From Taudactylus pleione (lineage: Eukaryota; Chordata; Amphibia; Anura; Myobatrachidae): 64,000 nucleotides of DNA. A model generated the notes under the pieces. That model was not told where the DNA came from. It did no database searches and saw only the letters and a program-made list of their open reading frames with translations. The first letter of the stretch is position 1; each line of letters starts with the position of its first letter. Where the stretch lies: NCBI GenBank assembly GCA_031769625.1, contig JAUIMM010000547.1:1426001-1490000 (forward strand), read 5' to 3'. The position numbers and the translations under genes are program-made. This document shows positions 45,202 to 56,610 of the stretch, in pieces.

Positions 45202-46200
45202 TCAGGGGGGTTTCTGGGTACCCAGAAACCCCCCCATGCATGCGCTAGTGTCTGGGGACAACAAATCCCTTTGTATCAGCGTAGTAGCATAGCCAGAGGC
45301 CACCAAGCACTCGACCAGTCTATTGCCGTCTTGCACACATATCTGTATTCTAGGCGGAAGAGGGCCAGTCTCTATAGCTGTAAAGACACCAGAAAAAGAG
45401 CAATCCATCTGTGGACACGCCCATTCTTGATGTCCACCTTGGCCACATGAGGAACACACTTGAGCTGGAGTTATTGGGGAAGTCCTCCTCTCTGGACCTC
45501 CAACTCCTGGAAAATGGACGGCCATCACCTTCCCTGTGGAATTACTTTTGGGCTGAAAACCCTCTTTACGTGAAGAGAAAGGCAAAGTTGTGGGCCTCAA
45601 TTTCCCTGAAGCCATTGCCTGCAAGAGGTACTGATGCATAGCCAAATCCATACATGGGGGCACCTTATCCTGAGACCACGCCCACTGTGGAGAAAGATGG
45701 GGAGTGGCATAATTAAAGAAGAAAGGTTCTCCATACCATCCCGCGCCTGCAAGGCATTTTCCACTAGCCGGACAGCAGAATCCAAATTCTCAACTCAATA
45801 CAGCTGGACACAGCGAGCAACTTAGGCAGTGAGAAGTGCAACAAACTGTTCCACAGTGACCAACTCTACCAGCCGGGCGGAATTATGTAGGTCCAGCTTT
45901 AGTCATTTAACTGTGAGGTCGGGCAGTTTCTGAGCCAGGACGCGTGGCCTTCCATCAGGATCATAGGACACAGACCTGAAAGAGGCCAAACCAATCCGCT
46001 ATGGCAGCCTTCACTTGGTCATATATTTTTGCATCTTCCAGGGAGAGGGCGGCGTATGCAGCTTGAGCCTCCCCCATTAGCAGAGGGGCAATCCGTATGG
46101 CCCAAAAATCTTTGAGCTATGCTTGCAAGGTAGCAACCCATTCAAAAGTGGTATGAAAGTCCTCTACATCATCTGAGGCCTGTATTTTTGGGGAGTACTG
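45202..46200 (-). pseudogene. Gmr1-like gag and protease remnant
   Basis: Minus-strand piece 45663-45202 reads CSSCGQGGHQEWACP, a CCHC zinc knuckle that binds RNA, then VECLVASGYATTLIQRDLL, a retropepsin active-site region in which the expected Asp of DSG is Ala. The upstream gag (to about 46200) is scattered over frames without a clear start. Confidence 0.72.
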
Positions 46201-46301
46201 GAGCAGTTACCACTGCTTGCTGCTGTTTAAAAAAGTCCAACATTTGTTGCAAACCGGTTTCCATGGTGGTCTCTTTAGGATCCCTGACACAGGACCCACT
46301 T

Positions 46302-46320
46302 TATCCCTCTTCTGACACCA
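46302..46320 (-). other. Primer binding site, tRNA-Leu type
   Basis: Minus strand TGGTGTCAGAAGAGGGATA lies 3 bases inside the 5' LTR. It complements the 3' end of vertebrate tRNA-Leu (CCA included) with few mismatches, from memory of the tRNA end. Confidence 0.7.
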
Positions 46321-46323
46321 CTA

Positions 46324-46684
46324 TGTCACGGGTAAGTTCAGACAACCAGTGGGAGACTGAGGTGTTTCAAACAAGTAAGCTTTTTAATCCAGAGTTGCAA
46401 GGCATAGCCAATATAATAGCTTCTTACATAAGGCAAACACAGTTCAGGAACAATAAATCAGCTTACATGAGACACCAGTGCAGACGAGCAGAGTATTCAC
46501 ATCACAGTCATGGTTCAGATTGTCCAGCATAGAGAGAGCTGCTGAAGGTGCAACCTCTCCCTCACATTTTCACTGACTAACTCAACTTACCAGGTTTTTA
46601 TACCTTAGCTGGTCTTAATTGAGGTTAGGGTGTGGTTCCTCCCTGGCTACAGGAGTTTAACCCTTTTCTCAGAATGTTGAGGCA
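46324..46684 (-). repeat. Gmr1-like 5' LTR, outer end uncertain
   Basis: Begins TGTCACGGGTAAG on the plus strand and matches the other LTR until about CAGAATGT (46676). The outer 20 or so bases diverge. No target duplication could be confirmed. Confidence 0.78.
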
Positions 46685-47059
46685 GGCATAATGAACAACA
46701 CGTGGATCTATCTATTCAGTGCGTATCATATTACAAACGTTTCAGTCACCCGTATATATGTCATTGTTTTTTGTATGGCTTATCCTACACATTGTAACCT
46801 CTATAGTGTGCCCATGATGGCTGCCTCGACTGATGGTCATGTAAGGGCTCTGCTTCTAGGCATTGCTTATTCCACCCTGGGGTAACCTATCTAGCGTGAC
46901 CATAATGGCTGCCTCATCTGGTACCTTTTGTGTTTGGGTTATGTAACCTGTTGAATATATTGCCCAAAATGGCTGCACTAACCCTGCATTAAGTTAATTG
47001 TCCCTGTTAACTATGGTTATTGTTTTTTTGGTCTGCTTTCTTCTTGCTGTAATACTAAA

Positions 47060-47135
47060 CCTATGTGCTATGCATTTTCATGCTTGTAAAGCAACTTTGA
47101 GTCCTGCTGGAGAAAAGTGCTATTTAAATAAAATT
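47060..47135 (+). repeat. LINE/SINE-like 3' tail
   Basis: AGTGCTATTTAAATAAAATT followed by (ATT)n resembles the 3' ends of L2/CR1-type vertebrate retroposons. Confidence 0.55.
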
Positions 47136-47145
47136 ATTATTACTG

Positions 47146-47400
47146 TGGACATTGCATAAGGGGCACTACTACTGTGGGCATTGCGTGAAAGGGGCACTAC
47201 AACTGTGGGCATTGCATGCAAGGGGCAATACTACTGTGGACATTGTGTGAAAGGGGCACTACTACTGTGGGCATTGTGTGAAAGGGGCACTACTACTGTG
47301 GGCATGGCATGTAAGGGGCAATACTACTGTGGGCATTGTGTATAAGGGGCAGTACTGCGGGCATTGTGTATAAGGGGCATTACTGTGTGTTGTAATGTGA
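47146..47400. repeat. About 28-bp minisatellite, tail of the repeat family seen at 6.1 and 39.2 kb
   Basis: Eight or nine units of GGGGCACTACTACTGTGGGC with ATTGTGTGAAA. Confidence 0.85.
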
Positions 47401-48284
47401 ATAAGATTGTACTACTGTGTGGCATAATTTGAATTGGGGGTACTATTGAGTGTGTTCTGACTGGGCCACTTCAGGGCATTAACCCTTATATTCACATTTT
47501 ATATCACTTTGTTTGTTTTTTAACTCTGTATTTTTTCACACATTTTATTCCTGTAACACTCTAAACACTGAGTAGCTGCCTTAACACACCAGATAATCTC
47601 TAACACTCCACTACTAATTTTCACCAGTGTAATCCCCTGGGGTGGATTTTGACTAGGATGGTTTGGTGGTACCCTGTGCCCCAGATGTGAACCCCAAAGT
47701 GTTTTGGGACTTGCCCGACAAGAGGTGATCTAGACAGTGTTGGGCAGGCCCATATTTTTGGCCAAATATATGCTAACAACCTTTGATATGATATTTCATT
47801 GTATTATAAATTTAAATTTTGAGTAGTAATGATTACATAGGGCATCTGCATCCATTTTTTCTATACTATAAATCTCAGCAAGATAGCACCTCTCTCTTTA
47901 CATTAGGGTGTGCAGTTTAGGGCAACTCCCCTTGTACTAATGAGTGGCCATGCCCCTGTCTTGTGTGGCCACACCCCTTTTTTTGGCGCACGCTAACCCT
48001 TTATAAAAAATGAGAGGGAGGGCGCAAATTTATAGTTTGCAGGGGGGCGCCAAACACCCTTAGGGCCCGATATCTCTGGGGCTCCCGTCCTCGACCCCAC
48101 TTTACCCACGCACCCACACCCTCGACCTCTGCCACACACATATAAATAAATATATATATTCATTTATATTTGTGTGTCTGGCGGGGGTCAAGAGTGTAGA
48201 TGCTTTTTTTATACTTGTACATTTTCTTTATACTTGTACATTCTGTCTCTTGCAATAAAAAACGTTTAAGAAAAAAAAAAGAAT
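47401..48284. other. Unassigned noncoding stretch
   Basis: AT-rich, with GCGCC-rich fragments near 47985-48070 and an ATATAT tract near 48138-48160. No coding signal. Confidence 0.45.
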
Positions 48285-48499
48285 AACTTGCTGGGAGACT
48301 CATAGGAAATATTATTAAGTAGAAGCTGTAATAATTGGCCAGACAGTATTGCATAGGCTGGAACAGTAGCAGTTTAGTACTGATAATCTGAGTACAGGCT
48401 CAGTAAATAAAGTATATACAATCAGATGGTGGTAGCACCCCCACCAAACACAGGCAGTAAGGCGCTGGACACTGGTAGGTGACTGGAGAGCCGGACACA

Positions 48500-48997
48500 G
48501 GGCCTGATTTAGCAGCAATCGCAAATGCAACTACGTACGCAAATTGAGCGATTGTTTGCCATTGTGCATACATGTAAGCCGCACTGCGTGTCATGTGCAG
48601 GGACGCACAGAGGAATCCATCGCAGAGTGGGTGACAGGCTTGAGCATTTGGAGGTGGTGACTGGGAAGTGGTAGGAAAAACGCAGGCGTACCTATCCGTT
48701 TAAACGCCGTTGCTTGGGCGTGGATAAATTAGCCACTGTGATTGCATACGCAGCTTAAGAGCTCTCTGCATGCAATGAGACTTGCAGTGTCTGTGGCAGG
48801 TCAGACCTGGTGTAAATGCTGCTTGAGTGGTTGATGTGCGTTGATGGTACCAATGTTTAAACAGAAGAGTGACCGTGGACGGATGTGAGAAAGCAGCAGT
48901 GGTGTCGTTATGTCAGCGGTGCTTTGCAAGCATTAGCATATTTTTGCAACTGCGCTCCGTGCGAATTCGCAGCTGCGATCGCTGCTGAATCAGGCCC
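48500..48997. mobile_element. GGGCCTGATTCAG element, group A
   Basis: Starts GGGCCTGATTTAGCAGC, ends GCTGCTGAATCAGGCCC; ACA at 48497-48499 and 48998-49000; 498 bp. Confidence 0.88.
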
Positions 48998-49308
48998 ACA
49001 GACAGATGACAGAGTCGCAATAGGTTTACTGATCCATGCACAGGAGGAACAGAATCTGAGGGCAGCTACACTGTGAAGTGCGACAGGTGTTGCTTAATGC
49101 TTAGCATAGAGAACAGGCGCGGACAGTAATGCAGGCTGTTTGGCAGAAATCAGGCACTGATGGTAAATGCAAATACTTGCTGCAGGAATAGATGTTGAAT
49201 GCAGCAGAATGAATGCAGGTGTTTTGGAGACTTGCAGAATCCCTGCTGGAAATACTGTGTACAGGCACAAAGTGTAGTAGAGCCAGGAAAACGGAGTAGA
49301 GTCACAAT

Positions 49309-49485
49309 GGGGCAGATGTATGAAGCTGTGGAAAGTGATAAAGTGGAGAGTGATAAATGACCAACCAATCAGCTCCCACCTATCATTTTTCAAACACAGC
49401 CTGTAACATGACAGTTGTGAGCTGATTGGTTGGTCGTTTATCACTCTGCACTTTATCACTTACCAGAGCTTCATACATCTGCCCC
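49309..49485. mobile_element. Palindromic MITE, GGGGCAGATGTATGAAGC ends
   Basis: Ends are perfect inverted repeats of at least 18 bp, and the symmetry continues outward through ACAAT/ATTGT. Inner arms (ATAAATGACCAACCAATCAG) also pair. A half copy lies at 18555-18635. Confidence 0.85.
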
Positions 49486-49732
49486 ATTGTTTGCAATGGA
49501 TCAGGAACTATAAGCAGCGATTAGAACTAGGAGCCAGATAGTTGACTTCTACCTAGAGGTGAGTTGTTCTGGCAATGAGGAGGTGACAGAGGCAGGTTTA
49601 AATAGGGCACTCATTGATCATAGGCTGACCAGGTCATGTGAGCGCTGCAGCTAGAGTCTGATTGGATGAGGCTGGATCACCTGACGAACCCAATATGGCC
49701 ACTAAATGTACTGGAGAATCTAATATCTATAG

Positions 49733-49887
49733 CAGGGGTGGCCAAACCACCTCAAGGAACCCTAACAGAACAGTTCATGTTTTCCAGACCACCTGTGGAT
49801 CTTTAGAATGTGTCAGTAAAAATGAAAGCACCACATGTATTAAAATGTGACTATACCTGTTCTCGAGGACCGGGTTGGCCACCCTTG
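49733..49887. mobile_element. hAT MITE, CAGGGGTGGCC family
   Basis: Tips CAGGGGTGGCCAA and TTGGCCACCCTTG; perfect 8-bp duplication ATCTATAG (49725-49732 and 49888-49895); 155 bp. Confidence 0.92.
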
Positions 49888-50886
49888 ATCTATAGGAACA
49901 GAGATGCTGCTGAGGAATAAGTTGCAGATGACTGGAATATGTGAGCGACAGGGGGTATGTTAGGCTAGGAACCCTGACTTGTGACAAGTACTACACAGAA
50001 GAAACACTGCATGAAATTGTGGTGAATATGGTGGCAAAGACCAGAAAAATAAATGCATCATGAACAGAAAGCTGAAGCAACTTGGTAGGAAACTATACTA
50101 CAACCAAATCAACTGGGAGATAAACAAATTAAATACTTCGAGTTGAGCATAATCATAGAAATCAATAGGACAATCATCTTGACCTAAACCTAAACCCAGC
50201 TGTGGTGGCAGAATATATGGCAATTTACAACAAAACATGGTTTATTTTCATGAAGCCCTCTGGGGCTATTGATAAAACACTCTTATATCCATAATGCTTT
50301 GTTTTTAAGAAGTAGTATTGCTCAGTTCCCACTTTTGAACAAAGATAGCACATGATTAATGTTCCTGTATTTCAGGCAGGATTGCTGAATAGATAATAAC
50401 GGAGCTGGTGAACTGCTTCTGAATAAAATTATATATTTATTAAAGCACAATGAAATAAAAATTTGGAAACAGTGAATAACACTAATTACTTAATGCTTAT
50501 ATGATTCAGCATAGAAATGGTTCAAATATACAAGCTCTCAAGTATTGTAATTAGATCTACTCTGTGGCCACAGATAATGAAATATGTTAGGCTATATTAA
50601 TAGATGTTAAACCGAAACATATTATCTCCGATCATATAGTAAAATAGATTTTGATCTGCACTTATTAGCATCCGGCTACTGATGTTAAAGACCAAGCTAA
50701 TGAAGAAACATTCAGCAACATGTTGTTAATAGATGTATAAATCCTGCAAGTCATACAAGTTTTAGTATTGGGGGTTAAGTGTTCATATAATTTATGCATG
50801 GATGCATAAATGGTTGGTGGATGCAGCTTGCTTCTGAAAGCATTAGCGGGCATTTCAAAGGAGTCCTTTTCTTTTATACTCAAGTC
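49888..50886. other. Unassigned noncoding stretch
   Basis: AT-rich; nothing coding or repetitive recognised after the hAT duplication. Confidence 0.45.
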
Positions 50887-50889
50887 TAA

Positions 50890-51087
50890 AGCTGGGTACA
50901 CACTACAGGATGTATTGTACAATATATCATCCCAACTCGGATTGGAACAATATATGGTACACATTGAATAATGTGTACGCCCGATCCAACGTTTCAGCAT
51001 GTAACAACACATTGCACCGTCGTAAACCAGACAATGCAGTGTGTCTCGTTTCATCGCATTGCACCATTGTATAGTGTGTACCCAGCT
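50890..51087. mobile_element. MITE with AGCTGGGTACACAC ends, TAA duplication
   Basis: Tips AGCTGGGTACACACTA and TAGTGTGTACCCAGCT are inverted; TAA at 50887-50889 and 51088-51090; 198 bp. PIF/Harbinger-like by duplication; tip resembles 43113-43433. Confidence 0.87.
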
Positions 51088-51236
51088 TAAGAAGATTTGG
51101 GATTCCACATTCTTGAAAGATGGTGGTAGTCCACCGTAAAGTCCACGAGACCACTGACAAAGGCGGTCATACAGAATACCAGCTGCTAGCATGCTGCTAA
51201 TTACGGCATATTGTATAAATGTTTTTTATAAGGTTA

Positions 51237-51545
51237 TTTTTTTATTATTATTATTATTATTATTATCCTTTATTTATATGGCGCCACAAGGGTTCCGCAG
51301 TGCCTCACAAAGTACATTAACAAATGAGCAAACTCGTAAAACAGCGACTTACAGTACAAGACAGTACAGAATAAGAACATGGTTTATAAACATTGCTGCA
51401 GCGTTCATAACACTCAAAAAAGCAGTAGGGCGTCAGCTACCAAGTGTTAAGTTCCCTTGTGAAGAGTTTTGAGTAGATGAACGTATGAGTGAGGGAAGGA
51501 AAAGCACACAAGAGAAGAGGGCCCTGCTCGTGAGAGCTTACATGT
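51237..51545 (-). repeat. LINE-type 3' end with (ATT)n tail, minus strand
   Basis: (TTA)n at 51237-51266, then GGCGCCACAAGGGTTCCGCA and GAGGGCCCTGCTCGTGAGAG. It shares the AGAGGGCCCTGCT...AGCTTACA block with 63796-63960. Confidence 0.6.
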
Positions 51546-53975
51546 TATAGGGGGGGGGGAGACAGACAGAAAACACAGATAGGATAGACAGACAGATAAG
51601 GTAGACAGTGAGGAGGAAGCATGTAAGCAGCAGGTTAGGATGAGAGCTGGAAGGCTTTGACGTGGTGAATCTTGAGAGCGTATTAACGTAATTCTTTTAA
51701 TATACCTTTTATACAAGTCCAAAGTTCAAGTCCACTGTGAACATGAACCAGCAAAGGCTTCCAGGCCTGGCTGGTGAAGCAGTAAGAGTACTCTTGGGAG
51801 GGGAGTATCACTCACTCAGATGCACCAACAGGGACAGACTGGGGCTTACATTTCGCCCTGGCATTCATTCCACACGCACCATAGCATGGGAACAGATGTG
51901 TTGCTATGAGTCACATGTGCGTGCCGTGAGTTGTAAGGGCATGTCCTTGCATTACGCCTCATACCCAATATATGGCTGTACGACGTGACGTCATAACATC
52001 ACATTGCGCCCACTAATTAAAGAAAGTTTGTCAGCTGAGCAGTGTGCTGGGAGGCGGAGTTGCTCAGCTAGGCCTCCAGACAGCCGACTAGCCCATTAGG
52101 CCATCGGCCCTATTGGCAAATTTAATTCAAATAACATTTAATTGCATTCAAATAATTCAAATTTAATTCAAATAACATTGGTCATACTGAAGGAAAGCTG
52201 TGAAAATTGAGACAAAAAAGCACTTTAAGACAATTAAAGAAAAAGTCATATCTATGCACAAGATAGGAAAGGGCTACAGGGTAATTTTCAAGTGAGCACG
52301 TGTGACACCTCGTCGGGTGAGGTAAATGGTACAATCCCAATTGATTGCATATGTTACCTGGTATAAGCGTATTCCTCTGCACCATTGTGTTCCCTTTTTC
52401 CTTCTGGCTCCAAAAGAGAGGTAAGGAGTATGGTCCTTAGCACAATAACCAACACTTTTTTAAAGAAGAATTTCCTTTATTCAAGAACTATTTAGTTATT
52501 CAATGAAACAAAGCATTAAAATTAAAAGAGATTTTTTTTTTTCAATACAACAGTATATGAAGGCAAACTTTCCACACTTATATAACACAAAAAGTTGCAA
52601 AAAGGTACAAAATATTTATTAAACTGGAACTTCTTTAATGCTTGTACTGTATAGGCAAATTGAGTTAGTAGTTCACATTAAATACACATGCTATAACTAG
52701 AGCTGTGCGTCAGACCATTTTTGCTGGTTTTGATTCTAATTTGTCGTCTGATTATTGGTTTTGGTTTGGGATTTTTTTTCACAAATGTACAAAAAAAAGT
52801 TATAAATCACATAATTTGAGCCTATTTTGTTCTTTTTTCAGTGACTGTGGCAGTTCAAGGTCCAACCTGGCACATCAGGAAACAAATGGTTTTATTAATC
52901 AAGAGGCCTGAGGGTGATGGAGTATGTATGTAGTTGAAGCCAGGGAAAGGAAGTGCTAATTCGTAGTAAATGTAATTTAAGTTTTGGATTCCAAAGCAAA
53001 TTTATTAGGGAGGAGCGGAGGCATTTACAAATAAAATTGACTCATTCACATCAGCCCTTGCTCCAGTTGAGCTCTTTGGTAGTCCCGACTTTTAAAAAAA
53101 AATAAAGTGGCATGCAGAAGATGCTGTCTGTGGCCATAAAAATTTGTGGACATTTTTGGCATTCATCAACCACTGTGCCAGTTCAATTACCAACATGGCA
53201 CATCGAGGAAAGAGAATGGCACTGCAGTGGCAGACAGAATGTCAGTTTAATAAACAATAACAATAATGTTTGTCATCTATACAAAAAGACAGTTATAAAT
53301 GCCCCAATCAGTGCATAATGCAAAGAAAAGAGGTGGAAGATGGAATTGTCCTTGAACCCTCCCACCAACGGGAGTAATGCTGTTGTCGCACCTACTCAGG
53401 TCGATGGGTGGAAGAACTATTAATGTGGCAGCACACAAAACGGAAGTTCTGAACAGGAATGGAACAGAGGGATTATTAAAGTCTGGTACTAAACATTTCT
53501 CATAATCGTGCTTCTGGGATTATGTATGGGAAGACTGGGAGGGAAGGGGGGGAGAACACCTCCAGATACCATCACAAAATATCCTCTTCATTGGTATATG
53601 TGCGTTAACAAAGCGCACCAAACAGTACAATTATTTCATTTATTTTTTATATGTCACAGCTCTATTCGTGCGTGGACTGGAGCCACAGGACTTATATATG
53701 CATGTGAACAAAGTGTACCAAACAGTACAAACAATACAATTATTTTTTTTTTTATGTAATGCGCTCTATTCCTTCGTGGACTGGAGCCACATGGCTTATA
53801 AATAGCATACAGCAGAGTGCACCCCCTATACACATTGACTAAGCAGCACAGCCACTTGTGAGTCTGGCCACAGTCTATACAGCAGAGTACAGCACAGCAT
53901 ACAGAAGCGCACACCCCCATACACATTCACGAAGCAAAACAGCCACTTGTGAGTCTGGACACAGCACAGCCTATA
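51546..53975. other. Unassigned noncoding stretch
   Basis: Includes repeated CAAATTTAATTCAAATAACA (52120-52180) and two partly duplicated blocks around GTGGACTGGAGCCACA (53672 and 53777) and CAGCCACTTGTGAGTCTGG (53849 and 53941). No coding signal. Confidence 0.45.
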
Positions 53976-53983
53976 CAATAGAG

Positions 53984-54140
53984 CAGGGGTCTTCAAACTT
54001 GGCCCTCCAGCTGCTGTGGAACTACATATCCCAGCATGCACTGCCACCTTTTTGATATAACAGCATGCTAAAACTATGTGCAGTGCATGCTGGGATGTGT
54101 AGTTCCACAGCATCTGGAGGGCCAAGTTTGAAGACCCCTG
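53984..54140. mobile_element. hAT MITE, CAGGGGTCTTCAAAC family
   Basis: Perfect tips CAGGGGTCTTCAAACTTGGC and complement; perfect duplication CAATAGAG (53976-53983 and 54141-54148); 157 bp, nearly a full palindrome with TGCATGCTGGGAT arms. Confidence 0.95.
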
Positions 54141-54148
54141 CAATAGAG

Positions 54149-54954
54149 TAAAGCACAGCATAAAGCAGAGTCCCTGACAAGGAAATGGCACAGAGTATCG
54201 TCCGTGATGCCGTATATAGTATCCAAAACCCGCAAGAATCTGACGCCGCGAGGATGACGTTTTGCCTCGAAGTGGAATCCGAGTCAGACAGGAAGACCAG
54301 AGCTGCTGCTCGGATTGACACGGATTGCTGATGTTCAGATGGGTTTGGATTCCAAGGAATCCGAACTGCTCATCTCTAGCTATAACATATATACTTTCCT
54401 AAATCATAAGAATGTATCCTGCTGTACTAAGTTGAACTTTACCTACGTTAAGTACTAGTAACACACTATAATGTTATGAAATTTGTGTATTCTGGCCATA
54501 AACTGTTAAGTTGGTGCACATACAGTAGGTAGATAATAAATTAATTCCTTTTCCTGTGTATTAATGAAAATAGTGTTGCTGTCCATATAAAGAAATCTGT
54601 ATACTGACACTGAATCCTGGCCGTAGCAAGACTGTTGTTGCTATGTTGGGCCCTTGTATTGTGCAAACTTGGGTTTGTTTTCAATTTACTTTCACTGTCG
54701 TTTTGTGAAGATTAAGATGGTGATCACTAAAAATCCCTTGAGAGAAAGTCACTGCAGAAAGAATCTAACTATATATAGATATGTACCTATGCACTGAATC
54801 AAGTGACGTTTCAATATCCCAGGTTTAACAATATCTGTAAGGTGTGTGTCATTCTAAGCTGCAGATTTTGAAGTCCAATTATGATCAGTTTCTCCTCTAT
54901 TACAGCTGGGACATTAATAAATGTGGTTATTCCAATAGCTGAATGGTGTGCTGA
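54149..54954. other. Unassigned noncoding stretch
   Basis: Contains GAGTCAGACAGG-type sequence near 54280 and 54360 resembling termini of the TAGGGATGAGC hAT family (GAACTGCTCATCTCTAGC at 54363-54380), so 54220-54380 may be a hAT fragment. Confidence 0.45.
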
Positions 54955-54957
54955 TGT

Positions 54958-55305
54958 AAACCGGGAGGGAGCTGAATGTCAGCTAACAGCGGGGGGGGGG
55001 CGTGGCCGGCAAATGATATCACAATGGGGGCAGAGCCGGGGACAGGCCGCATGATCGCCCCATCGTGGCCCTGCCCCCTCTTCACAATGCCGTTATTTTC
55101 GGCATTGTGAAGCAGGGGGCGGGGCCACAATGACTCGATTTAGCGCTAATCACATCACCGTCCCCCCTGCTGCAGGGGTTTCTAGTTTCATCTGGGGGGA
55201 GGTCGGGAGAGTCACTGGCTGCCGGGAGGCTTGCCTGCCTTTCCGGGGGGCCGGGAGCGGCACCCGAAAATCGGGAGGCTACGGCCAAATCGGGAGGGTA
55301 GGCAA
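54958..55305. mobile_element. Relative of the 7341-7712 hAT-like MITE
   Basis: Ends with AAATCGGGAGGGTAGGCAAG, the complement of the 7.34-kb start, and shares GGGGGCGGGGCCACAATGAC-type and CACAATGCCG hairpin sequence. Left limit approximate; no duplication fixed. Confidence 0.65.
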
Positions 55306-55627
55306 GCCTGAACTGTATGCTGTCAGACCTGTTCCTTGTCAGCAGAATTTGTGAACAGCACCACCAGAAACTCAGACAGCTCTCCCTCCTCAGTGCAGTA
55401 TCTCAGCTGTCACTCAACAGGGCAGAGGAGGCACCAGAATTCTCCTACAATAGAGCTCACTGACCGCTCTCCTGCAGTACAATACCGGAAATCCCAGTCT
55501 CCTGCAGCAGGATGATGGCAATGGCTCCTCCTGACAAGATATGGCTGCCTCAGTAATTTATTACTGGCACAGCTCTGCCCAGTCTGTTACCTCAGGAGAC
55601 TCAGCCTGACAGTCAGTGCTGAGGCGG

Positions 55628-55984
55628 TATGCACTAACACTTACCACCGGACATCGCTATTGTACAGGTCGCATATGCACTAACATATGCAATCTGTACA
55701 GCAAAGAACAGCTCTTCCGATAAGAGCTGTCCTTTGGATCTCTCCTGCACAGTGGACTTCCGGGTTGACCCGGGAATCCATCTGCGCATGTGCAGACTGA
55801 CGTGGTGGCCGCGGGGCATGCTGGGATCCCTCATAGTGCGATGCGGTAGAAGCCCATAGGCTTCTATAGGGTAATGCCAGCAATAGCGTTACCCTCCGCA
55901 TCGCAGCCCGGCGGCCAGCTGATTGATGCATACAGAAAAGGCGGTAAACAAGGGTTTTACCGCATTTTCTGTTTAGTGCATCAC
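55628..55984. mobile_element. Probable MITE with TGCACTAA ends and serial hairpins
   Basis: Left GTATGCACTAACAC and right GTTTAGTGCATCA are imperfect inverted tips. Internal hairpins include ACAGCTCTTCCGATAAGAGC and GGTAATGCCAGCAATAGCGT. No duplication fixed. Confidence 0.6.
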
Positions 55985-56100
55985 ATCACTGGTCTCCGAT
56001 TTATACCCTGCAAACATATGCCAGTCAGTTTCCCACTGACTGCACATGCTGCTGTAACTGGCAACTGTCCTCTGCACACACAGCACAGGTAGCACTCCCC

Positions 56101-56610
56101 TGTGAGGTTCTGGTTTTGTTGTGGGCCCAGGGTGGTAATAGGAGCAGACACTGAAGCAGATTTAAAAATAAACGTGGAGTTTTTAATGAGTGGCTTAACA
56201 GACATGAGTGTGGCAAAACAAAAAGTCCGGGTATAGCAGTAAAGTGGGGAACTGTAGTGAGGCAATGGGAAAAAGTCCAGGTAGTGATAACAGAAGGTAG
56301 TCCAGTATTCCAGGTTTTGTGAGGCTGAAATGAATTGCAGGCTGAAGAAATAATGTCCAGAGGAAATGCAAGTGGAGGCATGGTGCAGGGTAACAGCTGA
56401 CACAGGTACTCAGGCAAGGGAGAAGTAATGGAAGAGGCAGGAGAATCCAGCAGGACTGGAACAGGCAGGGTGAAGCAGGCTAGGTAATGATCCCAACAGA
56501 CAGGTAAATGATCATAGGAACTCTCTCTCAGCTCTCGCTGAGAAACACGTTGCACTGGCAATAAAGGGAAGCTCTGAACTCCCTTATATACCCAGTGCTC
56601 TGCCGTGACA
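56101..56610. repeat. Possible solo LTR
   Basis: TGTGAGGTTC at the left and TGCCGTGACA at the right give TG...CA ends. Interior is CAGG-rich. Flanking duplication not evident; tentative. Confidence 0.4.

Larger units (their letters stand above)
39803..46684 (-). mobile_element. Gmr1-like Ty3/gypsy element, integrase upstream of RT
   Basis: Two LTRs in direct orientation enclose a minus-strand interior. Reading 5' to 3': LTR 46684-46324, primer binding site 46320-46302, gag knuckle and protease (about 45663-45202), integrase (about 44541-42545), RT start (about 42430-42327), RT end and RNase H (about 41790-41530), PPT 40755-40741, LTR 40740-39803. Integrase before RT is the Ty1/copia-like order known in Gmr1-type gypsy elements. 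At least five later insertions interrupt it. It is extensively decayed. Confidence 0.82.
48285..49985. other. LTR-like sequence hosting three nested MITEs
   Basis: Low-complexity CAGG/CTGG-rich DNA ending CCTGACTTGTGACA. Its composition resembles gypsy LTRs. The ends and a target duplication are not established, so this is a suggestion only. Nested elements lie at 48500-48997, 49309-49485 and 49733-49887. Confidence 0.4.

Noticed and set aside
46302..46320. tRNA gene fragment
   Set aside because: Only the complement of a tRNA 3' end next to an LTR: a primer binding site.
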